Below are positions 1 through 7,901 of a stretch of 19,551 nucleotides of DNA, in pieces. Made by a program: the position numbers and the translations under genes. Within the stretch, counting starts at the first letter, position 1. Each line of letters opens with the position of its first letter. This stretch comes from CAWEHT01 sp963808455 (lineage in GTDB: Bacteria; Chloroflexota; Anaerolineae; CG2-30-64-16): the NCBI GenBank assembly GCA_963808455.1, contig CAWEHT010000018.1, forward strand, positions 1-19,551, in the 5' to 3' direction. The notes under the pieces were generated by a model. It did no database searches and was not told the origin of the DNA. It was given only the letters and a program-made list of their open reading frames with translations.

Positions 1-1566
1 CCTGGGCCCCATCGCCATCGGCAGCCGCCTCACCTACCGGCAGCTGGCAGAACAGACTGACCGCTTCGCCGCGGCCTTGCACGCCCTGGGCGTGCGCGAA
101 AGGCGACCGCGTCGCCGTCATGCTGCCCAATCTGCCCCAGTTCGTGATCGCCTTCTTCGGCAGCATAAAGCTCGGCGCGATACGTGGTCAACACCAACCC
201 GCTGATACGCCGCGGAACCTCGCAGCAGCTGGGCAATGCCGGAGCGGAGACCATTGTCATGCTGAGCGGAAGCTACGCCAGGCTGCTTGAGGTCCAGGCG
301 GAGACCCGGATCAGGCGCGTTATACTGACGGACGTCTCAGATTATGTTCGACCTTCGCTTCCGAAGCCTGGTCAAGGGCCGGCTGAACAAGGAAGATGAT
401 GGCAAACGTCCCGGCGGGCAACGGGGTCTACCACTTTCGCCCCCAGCTGGCAGCCCACCCGGAACCCCCTCCCGTTGTGAACGTCGGGCCGGAGGACATC
501 GCCCATTTCCAATACACCGGCGGCACCACAGGCATTGCCAAAGCCGCCATGTTATCGCACTGCAACCTCGTCGCTAACATCCTGCAAGTCCGCAACTGGC
601 TGGCCGGGAACCCGACCGTGTGTCACCCTGCCTGGGAGCCGTCCCCTTCTTCCACGTTTACGGCATGACCGTCGCAATGGGGCTGGCCATGTCCATGACC
701 AGCCAGCTGGTCATCATGCCCAGCCCACGGCCCATCGGCCACGTGATGGAAGTGATCCAGCACGAAAGGCCCGCCGTGTTCCCAGGCGTGCCGGCGATGT
801 GCATCGCGGCCATCAACCATCCGCAGGTGGCACACTACGATCTCCGGTCGATCCGGCCTGCATCAGCGGGTCGGCACCGCTGCCCATGGAAGTGCAACTC
901 AAGTTCGGCGAGCTCACGGGTGGCCGCCTGGTCGAAGGGTGCGGTCTGACGGAGGCCGCCCCCGTCACACATTGCAACCCGGTGTTCGGCGAGCGCGGGC
1001 GGGCTCGATCGGCCTCCCCCTCCCCGATGTCGAGGCCAAGATCGTCAACCACGAGACCCTCGAAGGAGAAGCCGGCCGGCGAGCCGGGCGAATTGTCGGT
1101 GCGCGGCCCACAGGTCATGGCCGGCTATTGGAACCGGCCGGACGAGACGGCGAAATGCCTCATGCCCGGCGGCTGGCTGCGCACGGGCGACATCGCCCGT
1201 GTCAACGAGGACGGGTACTTTTACATCATCGACCGGCTGAAGGACATCATCATCGTGAGCGGCTTCAATGTGGTGCCGCGGGAGGTCGAGGAGGTGCTCT
1301 TCGAGCATCCCAAGGTGCTGGAAGCCGCTGTGGCCGGCGTACCGGACCCGAAGAGCGGGGAAGCAGTCAAAGCCTATGTGGTGCTCAAGGCCGGACAGGC
1401 GGCCACGCCTGCCGACATCATCGCCTTCTGCCGCGAGCGCCTGACCCCCTACAAGGTTCCCAAACAGGTTGAGTTCAGGACCAAGCTGCCCAAGACGATG
1501 TTGGGCAAGTTCCTGCGCCGCGTCCTGGTCGAAGAGGAAGCGCAGAAGACCCTGCGGGGGGCTTGA
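1..1566 (+). pseudogene. Acyl-CoA ligase (fadD-like), left-arm copy, 5'-truncated and frameshifted
   Basis: This is the left-arm copy of the ligase at 7902-9610, missing about the first 48 codons because the window begins inside the gene. The motifs are still readable in alternating frames: the AMP-binding loop with TGGTTG near 520-540, RTGD near 1180, DRLKDIII near 1230, and the C-terminal lysine region PKTMLGKFLRR near 1490-1520 followed by a stop at 1564. Frame breaks lie near 100, 182, 205, 620, 855 and 1005. One substitution changes the conserved YGLTE to CGLTE. The last 550 bases are intact here and repair the right-arm break near 8028. This is probably a noisy duplicate rather than a second gene. 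Confidence 0.85.
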
Positions 1567-1719
1567 AGCGTTTGTAATGGCCGACACTGCACAAAGCTTG
1601 AGCATACCTTATACCATACCGGCGATGTAAGTTGAGGCCGCGTGCGATGGCCTCCGAGCTGGCAAGGGCCGGGGCACACCCGGTCCCTGCAGCCACGAGT
1701 CGAATAGGAGAGGAAAGAC

Positions 1720-1833
1720 ATGTTGACGATCCTGGGCCTGGCGCTCCTGGTCAGCACCGGGTTGGTCCTGGCGGCAAGCGGCCGGCGCGAGGCGCGGCCC
1801 GAACCGGTTCGCGTGCGATCAAACGGACACTGA
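1720..1833 (+). CDS. Small hydrophobic peptide, 37 codons (left-arm copy)
   Basis: An ATG at 1720 follows a strong ribosome-binding site, AGGAGAGGAAAGAC. It opens a 37-codon frame whose first 20 residues (MLTILGLALLVSTGLVLAAS) form a single hydrophobic helix or signal-anchor, followed by an Arg-rich tail (GRREARPEPVRVRSNGH) and TGA. A strong hairpin terminator starts 37 bases after the stop, which suits a short transcript. It lies 153 bases after the acyl-CoA ligase on the same strand and may be read from the same mRNA. I do not recognise a family. A one-residue-type membrane peptide is plausible, but chance cannot be excluded for so short a frame. Confidence 0.45.
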   Translation: MLTILGLALLVSTGLVLAASGRREARPEPVRVRSNGH

Positions 1834-1870
1834 TCCGAGCACGCCGGCAGCAGCCGGCGGGGCCAGGCAA

Positions 1871-1916
1871 GAGACCGCGGTCCCGGGCGAATGGCCGGGA
1901 CCGCGGTCTCTTGTTT
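1871..1916 (+). terminator. Strong intrinsic terminator (left-arm copy)
   Basis: A perfect 16-base-pair stem (1871-1886 with 1895-1910, GAGACCGCGGTCCCGG and its complement) with an 8-base loop is followed by TTGTTT. It lies between the small ORF/acyl-CoA ligase and the convergent flavoprotein gene, so it could stop transcription from both sides. The T-rich tract favours the plus-strand genes. Confidence 0.75.
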
Positions 1917-2145
1917 GAGCCTGGAAATGGCACCGGCTGGCCGCCCTTCAGGACGTCTGAGCCTGCCCGAGCCTGACACGGATGTTCAGGGTATGCTGGT
2001 TGAAAATGTCGAAGTCGCTGTAAGGGACCGTGCATTACGCGGCTGTTGTAGGGATGAGCGGGCGGGGCTCGACGCGCAGGGTCTGCCTGCGCGTGGACGG
2101 AGGGTGTGGGCCGGTGGATGCACCGAGCTTTGTGGTTCGCGGGTT
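1917..2145. other. Intergenic stretch between convergent genes (left arm)
   Basis: Together with 1567-1719 and the small ORF and terminator, this makes a ~580-base gap between the ligase and the flavoprotein genes. I see no tRNA, repeat or clear gene. The complement of about 1960-2040 reads like the end of a protein (see the right-arm entry at 7441-7524). Confidence 0.4.
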
Positions 2146-3444
2146 CTAGGCGCCGGCTCCTGAGGCACCCTGGGTCACCTGGTGCAGCCTGTGCCAGTCG
2201 TGAAGCAAGAGAGGGAACTCGCGGACCAGCGGGCCGATCACGTCCCAGGCCAGGGTGCGCCAATTGCTGAACACCGGCTTGGAGACATTCATCACGCTGA
2301 GGGACTGGCACAGCCGGTCGATCTCTTCATCGCCCAGCCTTGCCATGCCGAGCATGGCCTGGGCCTCCGCCTCGAGATTGGGCAGGATCGATTCGTGCAG
2401 CATCGCGTCGTACGAGGCCGAGCGCGGGCTGACAGGTCGCCCGAATCGAGCGCCTCGGCCGCCACGAAGGCCGCCTGGCGGCCCACGTAGATCGACGGCA
2501 GAATCCCCAGGTGCCCGGCCGGTGTGATGGCGTCGCCGGTGCCCATGAACCCGTGCGCCACGACATGCTCGGGAGCGCTCTGCAATTCCATGCGGCGTTG
2601 GGCTCTGCTGAGCACCCACGCCCCGCTCGGAGAACGCGCACCCGGGCATCCCGCTGCACGTATTCGTCGATATAGAACTCCGCGAAGCGATCGGAAAGCA
2701 CGGCGGGCGTCAACGTAGATCGTGAAGAAGATGCTGGCAGCGGCCAGGCGCCGGCAGGAGCGGCATGCCAAAGGCGCGCGGCGCCGAAGTGTAGCGCCGC
2801 CCGGCGGTGATGATCTGGCCGACGTGCTCGGCCCGCACGCCCGGAGCCAGCAACTCCTGGTTCACCAGGACGACATGCTGGCCGGGCAGGTCCGGCTCGC
2901 AGAGTCCGGCCTCCCCGGCTCAGGAGGCGGTCGGCGCCCTCGGCGCAGATCACCAGCGAGGCACGCACGTTCGCGCTCGGCGAGCCTGACGCCCACCACA
3001 CGTTCGTCTTCCCTGAGCAAGCCCGTCACCTTCGCGCCGCCGCGCAGCTCGGCGCCTGCCGAACACGCTTGCCGGGCCATCAAGCGCAGCAGCCCGGCCT
3101 TATCCAGCACCGCCGCCGGGAAATCCTGTTGAGGTCCGAAGGAGGCCCGCCACTCGTAGCCGCCCGGGCTGACAAATCTCTGCGCGGGCAGGAAGCCGAG
3201 TATCAAGGACGAAGGGATCAGCAGGTCCAAGGAGGGCAGGAACAGGCCATCGAGCAGACGGCGGGCACCGATGAAGCCCGGGACAGGCGTTACCAGGGCG
3301 CTGCCGGGATGTTGCAGCTCGCCGGGTTGGGCCAGCTGCTCGAAGACAACTCGCTAAAGCCGAGGCGAGCGACAGTCCGCGCTGCGCTCAGGCCCGCCGG
3401 CCCCGCGCCAACGATGGCCACGTTATCTGGGGGTCTTGACTCAT
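2146..3444 (-). pseudogene. Geranylgeranyl-reductase/FixC-family flavoprotein, left-arm copy, frameshifted
   Basis: This is the left-arm copy of 6027-7326. The start at 3444 is preceded by AGGAGGAA. The N-terminal Rossmann motif GAGPAGLSAAR is readable near 3370-3400. This copy keeps the frame through LQHPGSALVTPVPGF near 3290-3320 and through LRGGAKVTGLLRED near 3010-3050, two places where the right arm is broken. It is broken near 2940, 2740-2710, 2640 and 2430. Combined with the right arm it supports one intact ~430-residue protein. It is probably a noisy duplicate. Confidence 0.85.
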
Positions 3445-3483
3445 GTCGAGATCGTTCCTCCTGAGGACCAGCCGCCTTCAGTT

Positions 3484-3512
3484 ATTGTACATGCGGATAC
3501 TCGCATTGTTAA
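3484..3512 (-). promoter_or_regulatory. Sigma-70-type promoter of the flavoprotein gene (left-arm copy)
   Basis: On the minus strand TTAACA (3512-3507) and TACAAT (3489-3484) are 17 bases apart, and the -10 lies 39 bases before the flavoprotein start. An ATGCG/CGCAT dyad sits inside the spacer. It is identical to the right-arm copy at 5959-5987. Confidence 0.65.
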
Positions 3513-3579
3513 CCGTATAGCACGCGGATTTAAGTTCGCCGCGCCCGGAAAAACTACGCGAAGGTACGCGAGAGCTGGC

Positions 3580-3949
3580 GTGATCCATTTGCTCTACCCC
3601 ACCGGCCAGACGGTGAGCTACAGCTACGGTGCTGGCAAACCGCTTGACAACTGTGGACGATCAGCCGTACAGTCGGGACAACGATGGCAACTTGCCAAAC
3701 GACGGGCAGAGGCAGTACAAGTAACACGTACGAGTAAGGGAGGCAGCTGCTAGCGATCACCGGCGGCGGGCTGGCCTGGAGCACGTGGTACGACGGCGAC
3801 GGGGTGCGGCTGAGGCAGACGGTGGATGGGGTTGCCGTCACCTGCACGCTGGACCTGGCGGCGCAACTTCAGCCAGAAGCTTTAGATAATGCGTGGCAGG
3901 TGACGCAGATCGGCCATAGGGTTATTCCGTTCCAACCAGGAGGTGGCTG
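3580..3949 (+). pseudogene. Decayed RHS/YD-repeat remnant (left-arm copy)
   Basis: Three RHS-like stretches read in different frames on the plus strand. They are VIHLLYPTGQTVSYSYG near 3580-3630, NRLTTVDDQPYSRDNDGNL then GQRQYK near 3638-3721, and WSTWYDGDGVRLRQTVDGV near 3777-3835 followed by CTLDLAAQL. The order and wording (YP.GQTVSYSY, NRLTTV, Y..DGVRLRQTVDG) are typical of C-terminal RHS/YD repeats of secreted toxin or wall-associated proteins. Stops and frame changes break it in both arms, so most of the decay predates the duplication. No intact RHS gene is present. The remnant runs directly into the start region of the uroporphyrinogen decarboxylase-like gene. Confidence 0.65.
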
Positions 3950-4744
3950 ATGAACTCGCGCGAACACGTTCGTGCCGCTTTGTCCGGCCAGGTGCCGGAT
4001 CGGATTCCCAAGACGTTCACATTTTGGGAAGCATCGCTGCCGGACATCGCGCCACTTAGTCCGTCCGACTATTTCGACCTGGATGTGCGCTTCGTTGACA
4101 TCAAACCTCCGGCCGGTCAGGAGGATTTCCTCCGCTATCTCGGCAGCCTGCCCCATGATCTCCACCTTGGCAGCCTCGCGCAGCTCAGGAGCTACTACGA
4201 ATGGAATTATCACCCTGAGTCTGTTGCCGGCAGCAGCCCGCTCGGGCAAATCCAGACGGCTGAGGACCTCGAGCGCGTGATCTTGCCCGACTCGATTGAT
4301 CCCAGCCGTTACGCCGACCTGAGTGGCCAGGTGGAGGACTGGCACGCCCGGGGACTGGCCGTAGCTGCCTCCCCGCCGCACCTGGGCGGCCAACTCTTCG
4401 AGATGGCCTATCGGTTGCGCGGCTTCGAACCCTTCCTGACCGACCTGAAGCATCGGCGGCCCGTGGCGCAATATCTTCTAGATCAACTGACCGCCTTGAT
4501 GGTGCACGCCGCGCTGATCCTGGCCCGTGCCGGTGTCGATATCCTGTTACTCGACGACGACGTGGCCATGCCCACCGATCTCATCATCAGCCCAGGCCTG
4601 TGGCGCGAGGTCTTCAAACCACGGCTGGCAGATGTCATCCAGTTGCGCCGCGCGAGGCGTGCCCGGCCTTGCTCGTCTTTTATCACTCCGACGGCAATTT
4701 CTCCCGGCTGCTCCCTGATCTGGTGGAGATCGGCGTCAATGTGA
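3950..4744 (+). pseudogene. Uroporphyrinogen decarboxylase-family protein, left-arm copy, truncated at palindrome centre
   Basis: The ATG at 3950 follows AGGAGGTGGCTG. The frame is open to about 4650 with clear family features: an N-terminal SREHVRAALSGQVPDRIP, LGGQLFEMAYRLRGFEPFL near residues 144-162, and DILLLDDDVAMPTDLIISP near 197-215. A frame change near 4650 shifts the rest, which in the other frame reads LLVFYHSDGNFSRLLPDL then VEIGVNVIH. Family members of this type (MtaA/methyltransferase-like URO-D folds) are usually 340-380 residues; here the sequence stops at about 265 because the palindrome turns. Enzyme substrate cannot be told. It may act in methyl transfer to a corrinoid or in methoxylated-compound metabolism rather than in haem synthesis. 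Confidence 0.8.
4728..4744. other. Centre (spacer) of the giant palindrome
   Basis: Seventeen bases, GATCGGCGTCAATGTGA, separate the two arms and do not pair with each other. Read on the plus strand they continue the uroporphyrinogen decarboxylase-like frame naturally (DLVEIGVNVIH, as expected in this family), so the left arm is colinear with the real gene through about 4750. The right arm then starts abruptly with the reverse complement of sequence already read. The hexamer TCCACC at 4745-4750 fits both paths and is a plausible microhomology for strand switching. Confidence 0.85.
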
Positions 4745-5521
4745 TCCACCAGATCAGGGAGCAGCCGGGAGAAATTGCCGTCGGAGTGATAAAAGACGAG
4801 CAAGGCCGGGCGCGCCCCGCGCGCCAACCGGATGACATCTGCCAGCCGTGGTTTGAAAGCCTCGCGCCACAGGCCTGGGCTGATGATGAGATCGGTGGGC
4901 ATGGCCACGTCGTCGTCGAGTAACAGGATATCGACACCGGCACGGGCCAGGATGACCGCGGCGTGCACCATCAAGGCGGTCAGTTGATCTAGAAGATATT
5001 GCGCCACGGGCCGCCGATGCTTCAGGTCGGTCAGGAAGGGTTCGAAGCCGCGCAACCGATAGGCCATCTCGAAGAGTTGGCCGCCCAGGTGCGGCGGGGG
5101 AGGCAGCTACGGCCAGTCCCCGGGCGTGCCAGTCCTCCACCTGGCCACTCAGGTCGGCGTAACGGCTGGGATCAATCGAGTCGGGCAAGATCACACGCTC
5201 GAGGTCCTCAGCCGTCTGGATCTGCCCGAGCGGGCTGCTGCCGGCAACAGACTCAGGGTGATAATTCCATTCGTAGTAGCTCCTGAGCTCCGCGAGGCTG
5301 CCAAGGTGGAGATCATGGGGCAGGCTGCCGAGATAGCGGAGGAAATCCTCCTGACCGGCCGGAGGTTTGATGTCAACGAAGCGCACATCCAGGTCGAAAT
5401 AGTCGGACGGACTAAGTGGCGCGATGTCCGGCAGCGATGCTTCCCAAAATGTGAACGTCTTGGGAATCCGATCCGGCACCTGGCCGGACAAAGCGGCACG
5501 AACGCGTTCGCATGAGATCAT
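4745..5521 (-). CDS. Uroporphyrinogen decarboxylase-family protein, right-arm copy, 3' end missing
   Basis: This is the right-arm copy of the URO-D-like gene, read on the minus strand from an ATG at 5521 behind the same AGGAGGT site. The first residues differ from the other arm (MISCERVRAAL against MNSREHVRAAL), then PDRIPKTFTFWEASLPDIAP and the body match. One extra base near 5097 breaks the frame; the distal part reads on in the neighbouring frame (FEMAYRLRGFEPFL, ILLLDDDVAMP, ARGARPALLVFYHSDGNFSRLL) and is intact here where the left arm is broken. The two arms together give one continuous ~260-residue N-terminal portion. The remaining ~80-120 residues are absent from the window because the palindrome centre cuts the gene. 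The family is confident; the substrate is not. Confidence 0.8.
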
Positions 5522-5890
5522 CAGCCACCTCCTGGTTGGAACGGAATAACCCTATGGCCGATCTGCGTCACCTGCCACGCATTATCTAAAGCTTCTGGCT
5601 GAAGTTGCGCCGCCAGGTCCAGCGTGCAGGTGACGGCAACCCCATCCACCGTCTGCCTCAGCCGCACCCCGTCGCCGTCGTACCACGCGCTCCAGGCCAG
5701 CCCGCCGCCGGTGATCGCTAGCAGCTGCCTCCCTTACTCGTACGTGTTACTTGTACTGCCTCTGCCCGTCGTTTGGCAAGTTGCCATCGTTGTCCCGACT
5801 GTACGGCTGATCGTCCACAGTTGTCAAGCGGTCTGCAGCACCGTAGCTGTAGCTCACCGTCTGGCCGGTGGGGTAGAGCAAATGGATCAC
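5522..5890 (-). pseudogene. Decayed RHS/YD-repeat remnant (right-arm copy)
   Basis: This is the right-arm version of the RHS remnant. On the minus strand it reads VIHLLYPTGQTVSYSYGAA then DRLTTVDDQPYSRDN, then DGNLPNDGQRQYK and a stop. It resumes as LAWSTWYDGDGVRLRQTVDG with CTLDLAAQL near 5630-5700. This arm keeps the frame between SYSYG and DRLTT, which the left arm breaks with one base, but both arms share the stop after QRQYK. That shared break indicates real decay of the RHS sequence before the arms were formed. RHS ends are recombination hot spots, so it may mark an old rearrangement next to the URO-D-like gene. Confidence 0.65.
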
Positions 5891-5958
5891 GCCAGCTCTC
5901 GCGCACCTTCGCGTAGTTTTTCCGGGCGCGGCGAACTTAAGATCCGCGTGTTATACGG

Positions 5959-5987
5959 TTAACAATGCGAGTATCCGCATGTACAAT
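5959..5987 (+). promoter_or_regulatory. Sigma-70-type promoter with a dyad in the spacer, flavoprotein gene
   Basis: TTAACA (5959-5964), 17 bases, then TACAAT (5982-5987), lying 39 bases before the ATG at 6027. Both hexamers match the consensus at five of six positions. The spacer contains ATGCG-AGTATC-CGCAT (5965-5980), an inverted repeat placed where a repressor, or a MerR-type activator, could act. The spacing here is 17, not the 19-20 typical of MerR promoters. The half TATCCGCA recurs upstream of fadD. Confidence 0.7.
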
Positions 5988-6026
5988 AACTGAAGGCGGC
6001 TGGTCCTCAGGAGGAACGATCTCGAC

Positions 6027-7326
6027 ATGAGTCAAGACCCCCAGTATAACGTGGCCATCGTTGGCGCGGGGCCGGCGGGCCTGAGCGCAGCGCGCACTGT
6101 CGCTCGCCTCGGCTTTAGCGTAGTTGTCTTCGAGCAGCTGGCCCAACCCGGCGAGCTGCAACATCCTGCAGCGCCCTGGTAACGCCTGTCCCGGGCTTCA
6201 TCGGTGCCCGCCGTCTGCTCGATGGCCTGTTCCTGCCCTCCTTGGACCTGCTGATCCCTTCGTCCTTGATACTCGGCTTCCTGCCCGCGCAGAGATTTGT
6301 CAGCCCGGGCGGCTACGAGTGGCGGGCCTCCTTCGGACCTCAACAGGATTTCCCGGCGGCGGTGCTGGATAAGGCCGGGCTGCTGCGCTTGATGGCCCGG
6401 CAAGCGCGTTCGGCAGGCGCCGAGCTGCCGGCGGCGCGAAGGTGACGGGCTTGCTCAGGGAAGACGAACGCGTGGTGGGCGTCAGGCTCGCCGAGCGCGA
6501 CGTGCGTGCCTCGCTGGTGATCTGCGCCGAGGGCGCCGACCGCCTCCTGAGCCGGGAGGCCGGACTCTGCGAGCCGGACCTGCCCGGCCAGCATGTCGTC
6601 CTGGTGAACCAGGAGTTGCTGGCTCCGGGCGTGCGGGCCGAGCACGTCGGCCAGATCATCACCGCCGGGCGGCGCTACACTTCGGCGCCGCGCGCCTTGG
6701 CATGCTGCTCCTGCCGGCGCCTGGCCGCGCCAGCATCTTCTTCACGATCTACGTCAACGCCCGCCACCGCGCTTTCCGATCGCTTCGCGCAGTTCTATAT
6801 CGACGAATACGTGCAGCGGGATGCCCGGGTGCGCGTTCTCCTGAGCGGGCCGCGGGTGCTCAGCAGAGCCCAACGCCGCATGGAATTGCAGAGCGCTCCC
6901 GAGCATGTCGTGGCGCACGGGTTCATGGGCACCGGCGACGCCATCGCACCGGCCGGGCACCTGGGGATCTTGCCGTCGATCTACGTGGGCCGCCAGGCGG
7001 CCTTCGTGGCGGCCGAGGCGCTCGATTCGGGCGACCTGTCAGCCCACGCTCTCGCCTTGTCCGACGCGATGCTGCACGAATCGATCCTGCCCAATCTCGA
7101 GGCGGAGGCCCAGGCCATGCTCGGCATGGCAAGGCTGGGCGATGAAGAGATCGACCGGCTGTGCCAGTCCCTCAGCGCGATGAATGTCTCCAAGCCGGTG
7201 TTCAGCAATTGGCGCACCCTGGCCTGGGACGTGATCGGCCCGCTGGTCCGCGAGTTCCCTCTCTTGCTTCACGACTGGCACAGGCTGCACCAGGTGACCC
7301 AGGGTGCCTCAGGAGCCGGCGCCTAG
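6027..7326 (+). CDS. Geranylgeranyl-reductase/FixC-family FAD-dependent oxidoreductase
   Basis: The start ATG at 6027 follows AGGAGGAACGATCTCGAC. The N-terminus YNVAIVGAGPAGLSAARTVARLGF followed by VVVFE is, in parts, a classic FAD-binding Rossmann fold. Further on come VICAEGADRLLSREAGL (the second FAD-contact region), HGFMGTGDAIAPAGHLGIL (the GD-A motif of the GG-reductase family near residues 290-310) and a helical C-terminus ending at 7326. The reconstructed length is ~430 residues, normal for the family. These enzymes reduce isoprenoid double bonds or pass electrons to quinones; which applies here cannot be told. Frame breaks near 6170, 6432 and 6700 are repaired by the left arm. The break near 6765 (GCCCGCC) appears in both arms. 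It is convergent with fadD and has its own promoter at 5959-5987. Confidence 0.85.
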
Positions 7327-7440
7327 AACCCGCGAACCACAAAGCTCGGTGCATCCACCGGCCCACACCCTCCGTCCACGCGCAGGCAGACCCTCCGCGT
7401 CGAGCCCCGCCCGCTCATCCCTACAACAGCCGCGTAATGC

Positions 7441-7524
7441 ACGGTCCCTTACAGCGACTTCGACATTTTCAACCAGCATACCCTGAACATCCGTGTCAGG
7501 CTCGGGCAGGCTCAGACGTCCTGA
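7441..7524 (+). other. Coding-like stretch after the flavoprotein gene
   Basis: Inside the 575-base gap 7327-7901, the frame from 7441 reads TVPYSDFDIFNQHTLNIRV then RLGQAQTS and TGA at 7522, a composition that looks protein-like. It has no start: a TAA precedes it in frame at 7435-7437. It is identical in the left arm. It could be the end of a small gene whose start has been lost to an indel, or chance. I do not recognise it. Confidence 0.2.
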
Positions 7525-7563
7525 AGGGCGGCCAGCCGGTGCCATTTCCAGGCTCAAACGGAG

Positions 7564-7595
7564 CCGCGGTCCCGGCCATTCGCCCGGGACCGCGG
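7564..7595 (-). terminator. Intrinsic terminator hairpin (right-arm copy)
   Basis: CCGCGGTCCCGG (7564-7575) pairs with 7584-7595 across an 8-base loop. The outer four base pairs and the clean TTGTTT tract of the left-arm copy (1871-1916) are partly lost here through small deletions. Its place between convergent fadD/small ORF and flavoprotein genes fits a shared terminator. Confidence 0.65.
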
Positions 7596-7634
7596 TCCTG
7601 CCTGGCCCCGCCGGCTGCTGCCGGCGCGCTCGGA

Positions 7635-7747
7635 TCAGTGTCCGTTTGATCGCACACGAACCGGTTCGGGCCACGCCCGCGCCGGCCGCTTGCCGCCAGG
7701 ACCAACCCGGTGCTGACCAGGAGCGCCAGGCCCAGGATCGTCAACAT
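7635..7747 (-). CDS. Small hydrophobic peptide (right-arm copy, one-base indel)
   Basis: The ATG at 7747 has the same strong ribosome-binding site as the left copy and the same hydrophobic N-terminus (MLTILGLALLVSTGLVLAAS). One base is missing after GRR relative to the left arm, so the frame here runs on past the terminator hairpin. The left version, which stops 37 bases before the hairpin, is the more credible. No family recognised. It follows fadD on the same strand. Confidence 0.4.
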
Positions 7748-7901
7748 GTCTTTCCTCTCCTATTCGACTCGTGGCTGGCAGGGACCGGGTGTGCCCCGGC
7801 CCTTGCCAGCTCGGAGGCCATCGCACACGGCCTCAACTTACATCGCCGGTATGGTATAAGGTATGCTCAAGCTTTGTGCAGTGTCGGCCATTACAAACGC
7901 T

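Larger units (their letters stand above)
1..4727. repeat. Left arm of a 9.47-kb imperfect inverted repeat
   Basis: This segment is the reverse complement of 4745-9470. The first bases, CCTGGGCCCCATCGCC, match the complement of 9455-9470, and the last bases, CTCCCTGATCTGGTGGA, match the complement of 4745-4761. The arm lengths differ by only one base (4727 against 4726), but many substitutions and single-base indels separate them. The arm starts at the first base of the window, so its outer boundary is unknown. It carries more frame-breaking indels than the right arm, for example an extra G near 100 and an extra A near 182 in the acyl-CoA ligase. It is most simply a lower-quality fold-back copy of the right arm; a true inverted duplication is the alternative. 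Confidence 0.95.

Noticed and set aside
1567..1719. A tRNA or structured RNA in the gap after the left-arm fadD
   Set aside because: Only small GC-rich hairpins are seen; there is no cloverleaf or riboswitch-like consensus.
3950..5521. Two head-to-head URO-D genes as a paralogous pair
   Set aside because: They are the same truncated gene on either side of the palindrome centre, and each carries breaks the other repairs.
7496..7747. An 83-codon version of the small ORF in the right arm
   Set aside because: It arises from a one-base difference from the left arm and reads straight through a strong terminator hairpin, so the 37-codon version is more credible.
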